Numbered from the stretch's first letter, positions 47,339 through 60,036 are shown. The stretch is 64,000 bases of DNA from Odobenus rosmarus divergens (GCF_000321225.1 NW_004450276.1:291724-355723), one strand, 5' to 3'. The notes: generated by a model not told the origin, from the sequence alone. Numbers and translations: made by a program.

Positions 47339-50091
47339 AAGGAGGATTTATGGAAGAATTTTATGGTCTCCAAAGTCTAGGGTTCATATCAGGAATAAAC
47401 TGGAATCAGGGATTCAAGTTCTGTGTAGATCCCACAAATCACTCTGTATCTTTCTTGCACCTCTATATTAAGTCTTCAATCTATCCCTGCTGTGTTTTCT
47501 TTTTCCTAGTGAACACTCTTTGAGTGAGACCTCATATCAACCCAGGAAATATATTGTTGCATTTTGTATGTAAAGTCACACATTTTAAAATGACATAATT
47601 ATAAAAGAGTAAAATTTACATTTAAAATGTTCATAAGGAACTAAAATAGTGAAGGTATATTTATTCAAAGAAGTCACTTAAAATTTAGAAATTCAAAACC
47701 TTATCAGTAGTAACCATTTGGTTGATATTTAAGTATGTTCAAATGTGGAAGCATAAGTTAAAACAGAGTCATGGTATTTGTTGAAATCACAAGTTTAAGA
47801 GTTTTCATTGTCAAAATTATAGTTTCATTAAGTTGAAGGTTTTTGCTTGTCTTTTTCTTTATGAAAGACATCTAGTTCTCAACATGTATAATAATTAGAA
47901 TGAAAAGGTTGATATTAGCTATGGCCACTCTAATCTCTCAACATCCTCAATATTATCTTTAGTAAGCTAATTTTATCTTCATGATTATTGTTCCAAATTT
48001 ATCAACTGTTTTCTAGATTCTCACCAATTATTTCCTGAACTCATAAGTAAAAATAGTCTTTAGATGTATATGCTTCTTACTTATTTTCCCAACCAAACTT
48101 AAACCTGCCTACAAAAAGAAAACAGTGAGAGGAATCTGTATTTGAAGTGCAAATAGAACATGAAAAAATATAGAACTAGAACAGGTTGAATATTGTAGTT
48201 CAAAACCAGTAGAAATAGTAAAAAATAAAGAGAGGATGATGCAGAAGAGAATGGAATAACTGATGAGTGTAGTCCTGGAGAAGGTAGGAAAGAAAGATAT
48301 CCATTGGCACATGGGAAATTGGTCTCTGTAGGGGAATGGATGTTATCTCCTTTGTGTCAAGTGAAGAAAGGTAAGAAGGATCAAGATATTACATAATCAA
48401 TATTTTTGTTTCTCAGAGGTAGAGATGACATTTGTTAGCTTTTTGAAATTAAAAATTATCATTCAAATCTATCTTGTTCATATTAACAACATAGAACTTT
48501 GATATTTTGACTGGCAACATTAACATATCTAATTACTTTGCAGGGAAAAAATAGAGGTTCTGTCAAAAGCAGTTCCTACAGTTATCTCCATGTAGCCCTA
48601 TATACCTAGAAAAGGATTCAAGTGGACAAAACTTTATACAATTAAAATTTATCTTTTACAATAAAACTTTACTAGACGTGTCCAAATGTTTGGTGTCTGA
48701 CACATTTTTTTTCAAACAATACTTAGAATACTTGTACCTTATGTTCTTGGTAGATTCTCAGTGAAGATATTTTTACCATTTACTGTTTAAAGCTTATTTT
48801 ATTAAACTTTATACTAAATGGGGTATTAATTTAATCTTGAATTAAGACAGGACTTGAGATGGTTCATATCTAGACCTCTTTACTTACTTCATGCTACTTA
48901 TTTCTACTTATTTCAGCCCTACCCCATGGAATTGCCTTATTAGAATTTTCTAATATGTTTAGTAAAACTGATATACAGTATAACACATCTCTTTTCTTTT
49001 TCATTTTTGTAAATTCAATGAACCTATGCAAACTGTTTTCTTACTTCTATAACAGGAATTAGGACTCTCCTCCCCCCATTGTTACTGATAAGTGACTTGA
49101 TGGTTGCTCTTTTCACTTTTTCTAGTAAGAGTTTCAGAATTTAGTTTTGAACTTAATTCTTAAAGATTTTCTAAAACAGTCATTCCTTCAAGGTTTAATT
49201 TTTAGTTTTCTATTGCCTTGTGTTGTTTCCAGTTTTATTTTACCTAGGCCATCACAGATGCTTTTAAGAAGGGGATAGGTTATCAGTAAACTAATTAATT
49301 TTAAACAATAGCTGATGATGAACTTATAAATCTGTTTTATTGAACTGATGTCTTATTATTACTGGCATAAGATATTAGATTCAAATTAAATATTATCAAT
49401 AACATGTTGAATAGTAATACCATATTAGCAAATTTTGACTGTGAGTTTCTTTAAAATATGACTTCAAAGTCTAAGGTGTGTTTTGAAAAACCAATGAGTT
49501 GCTATAATAGTTTCAAAATAATCTGTTATAGTAATGTGATCAAAGAAGTTTTTGTACTTGTTCAATAATTTATGTCACCTTGAATCATCTGGGGAGAGGT
49601 GATTGAAACCTTGTTCATTTTAGTAACCTTTGTTTTTCAACCTGACAAGCAGAGGTGTATTTAATATTCTGTTACAGTACATACAGCAAAAGCTTACTTA
49701 GTTGGTGTATTTTCAGTTTAGAACCTCCTTTTGATTTAGTACTAAAAGATTATTCTGAATACAGATTAGGCTGTAGGAAACAGTTTTAGTTTATCTCTGG
49801 ACTTACTTCTTATAATGGCTACTTGTTCTAATACTTAGCAAAGTGCCAGATTCTCACTACTTCTCTATCATCTCTTGATCCCTCATTGTTTCATGTTGAT
49901 GAAAGTGTGTCATGAAGAGTTCATACAAAGTGATTTTATCTCATTTTTCTTAATCTATTTTCTTCAAAGGATAATAAATATTAATTTTTGAAGGTGGGAT
50001 AGAAAGAAAAGCAAGTGATTTACTAATAACTTGGAGAAAAATTGTTCTAATAAGCACATTGAACAAGGAGATTCTGTTTAACAGAAGTGGT
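47339..50091. other. Unassigned AT-rich stretch without young repeats
   Basis: About 2.75 kb in which I recognise no interspersed repeat, exon or RNA gene. The minus frame at 48109-48312 is hydrophobic but has no family resemblance. Confidence 0.5.
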
Positions 50092-50107
50092 TTAAAAAAA
50101 ATCTTGA

Positions 50108-50210
50108 CGGGTGCCTGACTGGCTCAGTCAGTACCGCTTGTGACTTTAGGTCTCTGGGTGTTGAGTTTAGGCTCCACACTGGGTGTAGAGATTACTTAAA
50201 AATAAAATCT
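50108..50210 (+). mobile_element. Short-type CAN-SINE
   Basis: 'cgggtgcctgactggctcag' head, 'ctctgggtgttgagtttagg' middle and 'ttacttaaaaataaaatctt' tail. The flanks 'taaaaaaaatctt' occur on both sides. Diverged, of the subfamily without a CT tract. Confidence 0.9.
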
Positions 50211-50226
50211 TAAAAAAAATCTTAAA

Positions 50227-50934
50227 AAGATAAAGCATGAAGTAACATTTGTTATTTATAGTAAGTTGTAGAGTAAAATCTTAATTCAAAAATATCCCAT
50301 GTACTTTATAATAACATTCAGTAAAAAGCTGTATATATTTTATGTAATGATTGAAGATCAAAAGCTAGCTAATATCAAAGGTGATTGTAGAATGATAAAG
50401 AATGGATTAATTGAATTTTGTCTTATCCTCTGCTACTAATTTCCTAAGTTACAGCTACTAAATAAGCAATTACCATAAGCTGCTTTATAAACATAATGAT
50501 AAGTGAAGTAATGGTTTTATTTTATAACTATATTTGAATACTAATGAGGTCTCATTTTATATACATGGAAAGCAGACACAAAAATTAATTTTTTATGCAT
50601 TTTGATCAACATTGTGATTAAGTGCTTTGCTATACTGTAGTAAATAGATAATTAGACTTTGGAATTTGTACTAAAATACATGCTTATTTTGTAAATTAAT
50701 GTGTGAGTGTGTGTGTGTCTAATCTATGTAAACACTGGCTTAGCTGGCCAGTTAGGTTAGTTACTTAAAAGCATTATCAGTAACTAGTTAATGAATACAA
50801 AGCTCTAGACTTGACTCATGGCCATAACCTATTTCTAATCTTGGATATGCCATAAATGTCTACCGGTAAATAGTAATATGGAGTCATTTGTTCCACTAGA
50901 AAAACAACTTAAATCAGATACTACTTGTTTTCTT
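50227..50934. other. Unassigned AT-rich non-coding DNA
   Basis: Includes a short (GT)n at 50700-50719. Nothing else recognised. Confidence 0.5.
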
Positions 50935-51125
50935 TAAAACTATGTATTGATTGCTTTCTGTATGCAGGTACTTTGCTTACACTACCTTATTTAATACTCA
51001 CACCAACTTTAAGTCCCATTTGTAGATTGGGAAACTAGAACTTAAAGACATAGTTTTCCAAGGTCATATGACTAGTAAAAAGTGATGCTTAAATTGGAAT
51101 TTCTGTTTATTTGATTCTTCAGGAC
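50935..51125 (-). mobile_element. MIR SINE, antisense
   Basis: Antisense MIR order: 'cttatttaatactcacacca', 'cccatttgtagattgggaaa', 'ccaaggtcatatgactagta' and 'ttggaatttctg'. Old and diverged. Confidence 0.75.
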
Positions 51126-53964
51126 ATCATTTTTTTCTTTACATTATACCACTTTCTTTTTTTGTGTATAAAGGAAAAAGCTGTTCTTACGTTGATGTTT
51201 GTGAGAGAAAATCAACCAGATTCCTTCATGATGTCTAAAAATCACAAGCATGAACATATTTTAAAATCTTTTCATGTGAATTATTTTTCCATTAGGAATC
51301 ATTGGTCATTTTGCACATCTTTGCACCATAAAATCATAACCTTTTCCATTTTGTTTTGTTTTCTCTTTTAATAGATGAACAATTGTGGATGGAACACTGA
51401 ACCAGTTTTACAAATCACTTTTTGCTTGTTTTTCGTATAAAGCATGTGGTAAAATAAGAAGCTTACAATAACCTTCAAAATTCTAATTTTTTATTTATTT
51501 CAAACCTCTGATTTAAGACTAAGAATTAATTAGCACTTTACCCATTCTCTTTATTACCCTCCCAAGTACTAGCAATTGGCTTCTATTTGTTTATTTGGTG
51601 GGAGGGAGTAATTGTTCACATATGAACATCAAACATATTGGTTACACTGAGAGAACATGAAGCCACAGTAATATTTGTCTTAGGTCTGAGAGCTAAAGCA
51701 TGATAATTTGTGCCAAAGACAAATTGTAAATTTTTATATGTCATAGACTTTGAGGCCACTTATAAGTACTCAAAAGAGTAAATTTAAAGTACTGGGACCC
51801 AAGAGTCCACCATAGTATAAAACAAATAACAAGATAGACAGATGGTGATCCTAAGCCCATGATTATTTGAGAATAAAAATTTTAGATATTCACAAGTAAC
51901 TAATCATATGACTAAACCTATTGAACTTCTCTGAAAGAAATTTTTAATAGGGAAATAATTTTAAGATTCATTCAATTCTAATCAAGATATTGCAGAATTT
52001 TCTTTGAGGAAAGTATTTGGTATTCATAGTATATCTAATTAATTCATGACTAAATGAACTCTGAACTTTTTGTAATAAATTTATGTTTTTATTTTTTAGA
52101 ATTTAAAAATTAAAACACACACATGTACGTACACATACACACAGGGCCTACTAAGTGTTAATAATTAAAACATTCTATTTACATCTTTATATATTTATAG
52201 GTAAACTATAGTTTATTTTAAAAATACAAATGGAACTCCAGTTAATTTATATATCCCTTGAAAAAATCCACTTGCTTCTCTAATTTTAGAGTGCAGCATA
52301 GTGTATCATTTTTGAGAATACTTATTAAAATGAAAATCCCTATAGTTGTATGTAACTGTCGTGACTAGTTTCCAACAGAGTGTACTAAAAAGTGTAGCAA
52401 AGACTTTATTTAACAAAATAAAACCATATACCACATTCACTACTTTGATTTATCACCATTATTTTTGACTTGGAATATCCCTCTCTTGACATGCTATTTT
52501 ATGCCTTGTGATTCAGAGTGCCCTTTTATAGCATGTTGCAGTACTTCAGAAAGGAGACAGCCTCAATTCCTAGCATTGCCGTAAATCAGGGAGACTGTGG
52601 CTGTAGCAATACTCGCAAGGTTACCCAGCCCTGCAAGTCTCAGATTTCTTTTTCTGTTATCATTGAAGATGGATGTTGTTACATTTCTGTTCTTGAGGGC
52701 ATAGGGATAACAGTGGCTTCTAAGTCATTTTCTTAAGTGAAAGAGAAATTTTGCCTGTTTGGACTGTTTGCACTTTAGTCTTGGATATAATCACTTTCCT
52801 CATCTATTGTTTTAGTTCTACTCTCTCTCGCACACGCACACATAACTTCCCACACCAGAAATTCTCCCTCTTCTTCTTAGACACCTATCCTGTTTCCTTT
52901 ACCTTGCCTTTCTCTAAACTAGCATTGATTATTTTTTCTTACATGTAGGCTGATAATAACTTGTGATTTGTTCACTTCCATGGGCATTTTAATAAAGAAC
53001 ATAAATACAAAAATTCTAATGGTGACATTTCAACATCCTGGCAGAAACCAAGGGTGTAGTTTTGGCAATGAGCTTCTCGTTGCTCCCATTACACACCAGA
53101 TCAGAGATCGTGTAATTCTTTAAGTCTGTCGTGCTATGGTCTATATCAAGAGAAGACTATTCTTGTGTCTCAGGTATTGTGGCTGATTTTCTTATTCTTC
53201 AATATTATATGCATTAATGGTGTCTACATTCTTTTTAAATATGTGTATTGAACATACTTTGTTAACATTTACTCTATTGATTCTTTTTTCTAGTAAAAGA
53301 ATGTAATGTGAACAATAAGGAATAAGTAAAAAAAGAATGTCACTAGTAAAAAAAAGAATGTCACTGCTGAATGTGATTTCTCCCTTGTTTCTTCTATGAG
53401 AAGTGTAATATACCTATATTGATGCTTGAACATTATAGCAGAATGATCCTCACTTTGTATACAGGAAAGTGGGCCTGTGTCAAGCAAAACACACAAATAA
53501 ATAAAAAGGAAGTATCACAGATATTTCCAGAATATTAGTAAGCAGTAAAATTTTAAAAATAGTGGAACTATTCTATATGAAACTAGAATGGTGGATACAT
53601 ATCATTATAAAATGTACAATACCAAGAGTGAACCCTAGTGTGAACTGTGATCTTTGGGTGATGATTATGTATTAGTATAGGTTGATCAATTATGAAAAAA
53701 GTACCATTCAGGTAGAGGATGTTGATAATGGGGATGGGGGGACCGTGCATGTATAGGCGAAGGGAGTATATGGGAAATCTCTGTACCTTCTTCTCAATTT
53801 TGCTTATGACCCTAAAAGTGCTGTAAAAATTAGTCTACTAAAAATAGAATAAGTACAAATTAAAAAAGCATATATTGATGAATTGCATTAGCTCATTGTA
53901 AGAAAACAAGAAATTTAACAAAAAAAGAATATATGAAGAAAATGTAAAGAACCATAACTCTAGT
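51126..53964. other. Unassigned AT-rich stretch without young repeats
   Basis: About 2.8 kb without recognised interspersed repeats. A short (CA)n-like run lies at 52114-52143. The plus frames at 51111-51371, 52518-52736 and 52751-52948 and the minus frame at 53290-53496 show no motif. Confidence 0.5.
53292..53365. repeat. 20-21-base tandem repeat
   Basis: Units agtaaaaaaagaatgtcact (53325-53344) and the same with one extra A (53345-53365), plus a diverged third copy 'agtaaaagaatgtaatgt' at 53292-53309. Confidence 0.9.
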
Positions 53965-54215
53965 TATTGAATGTTCATTTTATCCCAGACATTATGCTAA
54001 GGAACTTGAATGACTTATCTACTTAAATTCTCTTAGTAACCTTGTAAGAAGTTATCATTATTATCCTCTTTCACAGATGAGGAAACCGAGGTTAGGGATG
54101 TTTAGTAATACACACACACAAGGTCACACAACTGGGAAGAGGAAGGCCCAGGATTGAAATTCAAGGCTGCTTGATTGCAGTGTCTAATCATTCACACCCT
54201 GAGCCATGTATTCAT
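53965..54215 (-). mobile_element. MIR SINE, antisense, near full length
   Basis: Good antisense MIR: 'cagacattatgctaaggaac', 'tcttagtaaccttgtaagaa', 'tttcacagatgaggaaaccg', 'aaggtcacacaactgggaag' and 'cccaggattgaaattcaagg'. One of the best-preserved MIRs in the window. Confidence 0.85.
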
Positions 54216-55049
54216 GCTGTATATAGTTTATTTTTATATTGGAGCTTGGGGAAATGCCTGTTGATAGTAGGGAAGAATTGGAAGTGGATGGAGGTAGCAG
54301 AATAGCTTCATTTTTTGGTACATATGTATATATTACTTGAATATTTTATAAATAGGGTGGATCATATATTTTTAATATAATTTAAAGAAGAAAGCAACAG
54401 TGAATTCATAGAAAAAATACATTTCAAGGATAAGAATTTTTTCCCCTAAATTTATTAAAATCATAGTCCATTATTTATGATCAAAACAAAAACAAAACTA
54501 ATTCATCAAGGAGGGTTATGACGCAGCTTGCTCTTAATTCGAAGTTAAACTAAATCTTAGAGTTTTTTTGTCTTTTTTCTCCTCTCCTCTGCTCCACTCC
54601 CCTCCTCTTCCTTTTTCTCTCTGTTCCTCTCTCTCTTACCTTTCTAATCCTTCAGAAGTCTATCACTTTAGTAAATGACCAGGATAAAAAAAGGCTGAAG
54701 GGAAATAATAATGTATGGGCAAACTGAATGCCAACTTTAGAAAGGATGATTGATTATGTATCTATAATCTCATTAACAAGATGAACAAGATAACCTATAA
54801 ATTTATTGGTTCTATCAGTCATTCCAGATTTTGATAGAGACTAGACAAAATACTAGATGAGTAACTAAAAGATTTTTTTTTACTAGGTATTACAAACCTC
54901 TGAACAGTTTTGTAGTGCTTTATACTATGTTTTATTTAGTTGGCTTTTATAATATGTGCATTTGACTAAAGGACAGATATGTTTTTTCATGCAGATGTCC
55001 ATTCATTTAGTAGACATGTTCATAGTTATAATGAAAACTATTTTAGGAG
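54216..55049. other. Unassigned stretch with a polypyrimidine tract
   Basis: A pyrimidine-rich run occupies 54566-54650 (mainly C/T, with a few breaks). No acceptor-exon structure is evident after it. The rest is AT-rich. Confidence 0.5.
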
Positions 55050-55250
55050 CTTATGATATATCATCACTTAGCATTTCAACAACCCTGAATGATTGGTGTT
55101 AAAATCTTATTTCATAGTTATGGATGAGACAAGTAGCTAGTTATGGTATGGTAGCTTAAGGCTACTGTGAAAATGACAGAGCCAGGATTCTAACCCAAAT
55201 TGATCTGTCTCCACAGTCCATTTCTTCCCACTATAATATCCTGCTTCCTG
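55050..55250 (-). mobile_element. MIR SINE, antisense
   Basis: Blocks 'catttcaacaaccctgaatg', 'cttatttcatagttatggat', 'gacagagccaggattctaac' and 'ctccacagtccatttcttcc' match antisense MIR order. Confidence 0.75.
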
Positions 55251-56261
55251 ATGTTCAGAAATATCCAGCTGCTTTATCAATTCTTGGACCCACTAAATGT
55301 CTTTTAAAATCTGAGATTTTCCCTGGGGAAAAAAAAAGATTGTAGTTCTGGTGTACATTGTACTATGCCATGTTGCATTCTTTTGACCTACAAATAAGTT
55401 AATCAACCGGGTGGTGATTAAATACAATCCAGTGAACAATAGAAGCAGTCTAGGACCTAGTTAGTTTGGTTTCATTCTTCTATAGGGAGAAGAACTCAGA
55501 AAAAGTGTGATGTAGTTTCTATCAGAATGAAAATAACCTGAGCATTCTGGAGTGCATGATAATAGGAGGGAATGTTGAAAGACCTGTCAGCTTCTTTTAG
55601 TGAAACAGTAACAATAATGAAGCAGTGCATAGAGGCTTTATACCTTTCAACAAAGAAAAACAGCCATACACTGTTCTTGAAAATGTGAATGGAAAGAGCA
55701 GTATAGTACAGTCTCTCCATCTCTTTCCTACTTAAAAACAGTAAAACTATTTCCAGTAAAACTATTCAAGACTATGTCACCCACCATTACAGTTATTCAA
55801 GTTGATTTTGAAATAAAATAGTTATAGCTCTCTGATTGAACATGCTCTTCTTACATTAGGAGTGATTTAGGAAAAACTGGATCATTCCATAAACAATTAA
55901 AGATACTTTAAAGCATTACAGTTCTTTAAATGAAGGTTTGTGTTATGAATGAGCATGAATTAAACAACAAATCCTGTGCATTATATAATTCAGCCATATA
56001 AGCTAAAGATTTTTTGTTTTAACCATAGGTGGGATGGGATGGTGGAAGAGAAAGCTTTTTCAGTTAATTTTATTTTTTAACCTAATTCTCTTTTTGGTAC
56101 AATAATTTAGAATCCAATATACCTATCAAAATTACTTTCTAAATTTTATATCTTCAGATCTACTGAATTAGAATATATATGGGTGTTTTGAGAAAGCCTT
56201 AGTTGATATCCACTTGTAATTTGATCTAAAAAGGAAAATTGTTAATTTCCTTACACAAACA
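55251..56261. other. Unassigned non-coding DNA
   Basis: No recognised repeat or gene. The minus frame at 55496-55720 has no motif. Confidence 0.5.
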
Positions 56262-56312
56262 TATTGTGTATATATGTATATATACACACATACGGTGTAT
56301 CTATATATATCA
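56262..56312. repeat. AT-rich microsatellite (TATG/TA/CA)
   Basis: Mixed 'tgtgtatatatgtatatata', 'cacacata' and 'ctatatatatcat' units. Confidence 0.85.
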
Positions 56313-56321
56313 TCTGTCTGT

Positions 56322-56440
56322 ATGCTTTCTAGAATATAAATACTGTAAAGGAGAACAACTCATTGTTGAATCCCCTGTGCCTAAAACCCAGTGCCTAGTT
56401 CCTAAGGATCCCTTCAGAACATATTTATCAAATGAATAAT
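56322..56440 (+). mobile_element. L2 LINE 3' end
   Basis: 'ctttctagaatataaatact', 'gttgaatcccctgtgcctaa', 'cccagtgcctagttcctaag' and 'acatatttatcaaatgaata' reproduce the L2 terminus. Frames on both strands here are by-products. Confidence 0.72.
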
Positions 56441-57104
56441 AATTCTCAAAGAGGAGTTGGGGGAGGGGCAATGTCAGTGATTCAGCGATAAGATTGTCCA
56501 TGGTTAAGGAAACAGGTCAGAAGCACAACCTAAGTAGATGTTATTGTGAGACTTCAAGACCTGGGGTTAAAGCAAGGGTTACTGAGAAGGCTAAATGGTA
56601 AAGCTATTCTTTTGTTAATGATGGGGTAGTGGTGGAAGGGGGTGAGGGAATTAGTAAGAGGGGGAGGTTTAATAGTCTATCAGTGATTCTTTTTTTTCTA
56701 AAGCTAGTTTTATCCGTCCTTCCTTGTAGGTCCTGCTAGTTCACCTGATCAGCTATTTTTTTCTCCTTAATTTTGTAAAGTGATTGAGTCCTGAGCTCAT
56801 GCTGCAAACTTATCATAGTTAAGATTCTCCAGAATATTAAGAATTGTTTCATATATAATTGTTTCACATTATATATGAAAATAAATTGTTACTATCTATT
56901 TTGTTTGCTAATGTATTTATGTATTTTTTATTTTTTACTAATGTATATTTTAAGCATTTAAAGGAGTGCCTGACAAATAATAGAGACTCAATAAATATTT
57001 CATTTAAGGATTAAAATTACACATCACACGTCTTTATGGAGATTTTAATTAGTCAGAGGTTGATTCTTCAATTTATGTTTTATAGAATATTGTGTAGTCT
57101 TCTA
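56441..57104. other. Unassigned stretch with a short L2/MIR tail
   Basis: At 56955-57010 the text 'ggagtgcctgacaaataata' and 'gagactcaataaatatttca' looks like another L2 or MIR 3' tail in sense. The remainder is unassigned. Confidence 0.5.
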
Positions 57105-57200
57105 AGGTCTCATTGGGCTCTTCTAACAACAACTGCAGGTAGATAATGCAGTTACTATCCTATTTTACAGAAGAGGAAACCAAGGCCTAGAAAGATCAAA
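57105..57200 (-). mobile_element. MIR SINE fragment, antisense
   Basis: 'ctatcctattttacagaaga' followed by 'ggaaaccaaggcctagaaag' is the conserved MIR core in antisense. Confidence 0.75.
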
Positions 57201-58299
57201 TTTCTCTGTTTTATTTCACAAATTTGTATAAGTTTAAGATTGTAAAGACTTTAAACATCGGCTGGTTTAAATTTTCTGCATTCCTAACAAACTGCGTGTG
57301 CTTAATTCTTTCAGTGATGAAGAACATTCTTCCCCTTAAAGCACTTCCATCCATCCTCTTATAACTCCTCACAGCTTCCTGCTTTTATGTCTTTGGAGTC
57401 GTCTTCTATATGATAGGATTTCAGCATTTGGAAAATGCAGTAGGCCTTCAGAGGATACCCTTGTGCTGGGTAAATGCTCTGGTTCCTTTAGCCATTCCTC
57501 ATGAGACATGGTTTTGAGACAGTTTCACCACCTATTCACTTGCTTCCACATATGCTTCAGTTACTTTAGTCCCTTCGATAATTATATTCATCATGGCTTA
57601 GCACAATTTCTATTTATGAGTCCCAATTAAGTTCCACACAATTTATCTATACTATTTCATTTAATTTTTGCAATAACTCAGTTAAATTGTCTTAGTGAAG
57701 ACTTGGTTGCAGCAACTAAAATCCATCTAAATTAGCTTAAGGAAATTAAAAGAAAAAAGGTTTTTCATGGCATAGATTCTCTGAGATTCCACAGAAATCT
57801 TCTGAAAAGGGGTAAGTTCTCTGGGTGTAGAGTTACATGGTGATTTCTGACTAGGGAAAAGGAGCAAAAGTAACCTACGGAGGAGATGTTGATACACAGA
57901 ATTTATACACAGACAGCTGTCACATTTGTTTCGTAAACTCTCAAGGTTTTCTGGAGAATTGGAATTGTTTTCTTTGATGATACAACTAGGTGACCTACTC
58001 ACTGATATAATGCCCTAACTGACCTTTTTACTAACTGGTAGCTAACTGGTTTACCCTGAAAATATACAAATGAGATTTACTGTTCCCGTATTGCCTGCAT
58101 TTTCCTTCACTCCTTCTTCACTCTTTAGCATGCCCCATACCACTAGATCTTGAACAATTTCACTGAGGTAGAAGGTCTCTGAATTTTAGTTGGATTTATT
58201 TCCTATCCTCTGACATGCAGATGTCTTACCAATAAGTCTAGAGTAGTTACTATTTCTTGCTCAGTAGGGCTGAACAACTTAATTACAGTGATGGACCCT
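57201..58299. other. Unassigned stretch, possible old repeat at 57690-57960
   Basis: The part 'ttggttgcagcaactaaaat' and 'ttagcttaaggaaattaaaa' resembles an old mammalian repeat whose name I cannot give. Nothing else is recognised. The 91-codon minus frame at 57727-58002 overlaps it and has no motif. Confidence 0.4.
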
Positions 58300-58412
58300 G
58301 AAGCAGAGAGATTACCCCTGAATTTCAGACCTATGAAAACTATGAAATAATACATGTTTTAAGCCACTAAGTTTTGGGTAATTTCCTATGAAGGACAGAT
58401 AATTTATGCAAC
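58300..58412 (+). mobile_element. MaLR (MLT1-type) LTR 3' end fragment
   Basis: 'gaaaactatgaaataataca', 'tgttttaagccactaagttt' and 'tgggtaatttcctatgaagg' match the 3' end of MLT1-like LTRs. The 5' part is not recognisable. Confidence 0.7.
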
Positions 58413-58430
58413 TTGTTTACTCTATCTTTT

Positions 58431-59262
58431 CTTTTTTTCTTTTTGTTTTTATTTTAATTACAGTTAGTTAATATACAGTGTTATATTAGTTTCAGGTGCA
58501 CAGTATAGTAATTCAACAGTTCCATGCATCACTCTATGCTCATCATGACAAGTGTACTCCTTAATCCTCATCATCTATTTAGGTAATACCTCTACCTCCT
58601 TCCCCTATGGTAACCATCAGATTGTTCTCTATAATGACAAATCTGTTTCTTGCTCTCTCTCTCTCTCTATTTTTTTTCCTTTGTTTGTTTTGATTCTTAA
58701 ATTCCACATAAGTGAAATCATATGATATTTGTCTTTCTCTGATGGACTTACTTTGCTTAGCATTATACTGTCTAGCTCCATCCATGTAGCTGCAAATGGC
58801 AAGATTTCATTCTTTTTTGTGACTGAATAATATTCTATCCCTCATCTTCTTTATCCATTCATCAATTGGTGGACATTTCGGCTGCTTCCATATCTTGGCT
58901 ATTGTAAATAGTGCTGCCATAAACATAGGGGTGCATGTATCCCTTTGAATTAGTGGTCTTGTATTCTTTGTGTAAATACCTGATAGTGTGATTGCTGGAT
59001 GGTAAGGTAGTTGTGTTACTAACTTTTTGAGGAAACTCTATACTGTTTTCCTCAGTGGCTACACCAGTTTGCATTCCCACCAATAGTACACAAGTGTTTT
59101 TTTTTTTTTCTCTAAATCCTTGCCAACACCTGTTGTTTCCTGTGTTGTTATTAGCCATTCTGACAAGTGTGAGGTGATATCTCATTATAGTTTTAATTTT
59201 CATTTCGTTGATGGTAAGTGACGATGAGCATCTTTTCATGTGTCTGTTGGCCATCTATACCC
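58431..59262 (-). mobile_element. 5'-truncated L1, antisense
   Basis: Carnivore L1 3' UTR ('gttatattagtttcaggtgc', 'gtgtactccttaatcctcat') followed by the end of ORF2. The direct repeat ctctatctttt stands at 58420-58430 before it and at 59449-59459 after the adjoining SINE, so it seems to bracket both elements. Confidence 0.93.
58862..59254 (-). pseudogene. L1 ORF2 C-terminal remnant
   Basis: A 130-codon minus frame opens '[19 protein letters not shown]' and continues '[13 protein letters not shown]', '[11 protein letters not shown]' and '[15 protein letters not shown]', which is the ORF2p C-terminal region. The consensus spacing near '[11 protein letters not shown]' is altered, consistent with indels. 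It has no RT or endonuclease domain. Confidence 0.9.
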
Positions 59263-59448
59263 TATTATTTATTTATTTATTTATTTATTTTTATTTATTT
59301 ATAAGTGGGTCTACACTGGGCATGAAGCCCAACACAGGGCATGGAGCCCAACACAGGGCTTGAACTCATGACCCCAAGATCAAGACCTGAGCTGAGATCA
59401 AGAGTGGGACGCTTAAACGACTGAGCTACCCTGAAATACCAGGTGCCC
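59263..59448 (-). mobile_element. Short-type CAN-SINE with (TTTA)n tail, antisense
   Basis: Left (TTTA)n run (59263-59302) is the antisense tail. The body holds an internal repeat ('cccaacacagggc' twice), 'gagatcaagagtgggacgct' and the head 'aggtgcccc'. Just before the head, 'ctgaaatac' is extra compared with other copies. Confidence 0.92.
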
Positions 59449-59459
59449 CTCTATCTTTT

Positions 59460-59769
59460 AGATAAAATTATGTAAAGAATCTGGTTGGCCCAGTTCACTC
59501 TATGGACCAGCTTTCTACCTTAGAGCAATCAATTGTAAATGGTGAATGAAAAATGTGGTATCCGAGAAAGATGACTACTTAGTTAATAATTCCAAATTAG
59601 AGCACTTTTGAGAATAAAAGCTAGCATGCTTACTAATTAATAAGCATAAACAGAACTCTTTTTGGGCAGATGGAGAGGGCCACCCTATTTGTAGGACAAT
59701 CACTTCCTGGTCCTATGGAAAGGGCTGGCTAAGCCAGATGAGAAAGTGACCATGGCAGGTAAGTTGGTT
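59460..59769. other. Unassigned non-coding DNA
   Basis: Nothing recognised. Confidence 0.5.
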
Positions 59770-59935
59770 TACCTGTTTGATTCATAGGCACTATTTTCCC
59801 CGTTATATAACTGGGAAACTGAGGCTCACTCAAGTTGTCTTTTAAGTGGCAATCAATCATGTTAAAAATGGTGGATCTGGAATTTAAACCCAGATCTCTC
59901 ATTCTAGTGCTTGTGTGTGCTTTTCACTTTGTTGT
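59770..59935 (-). mobile_element. MIR SINE, antisense
   Basis: 'gttatataactgggaaactg', 'aggctcactcaagttgtctt' and 'ggatctggaatttaaaccca' are antisense MIR blocks. Confidence 0.78.
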
Positions 59936-60036
59936 TGCATCTCTGCAGTACCCGGTGTATTATGGTAATGTGGTCAGAAAGTCAGGGTTTAATTTTCATC
60001 ACTTTTTTTCTAGATTATTCTAGAACCATTGTTATT

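Noticed and set aside
52800..52950. Possible hydrophobic small protein (frame 52751-52948)
   Set aside because: Composition reflects T-rich DNA. There is no motif or conservation that can be judged.
54566..54650. Long polypyrimidine tract as a splice acceptor
   Set aside because: No open exon-like frame with a donor site follows, and pyrimidine runs are common in such DNA.
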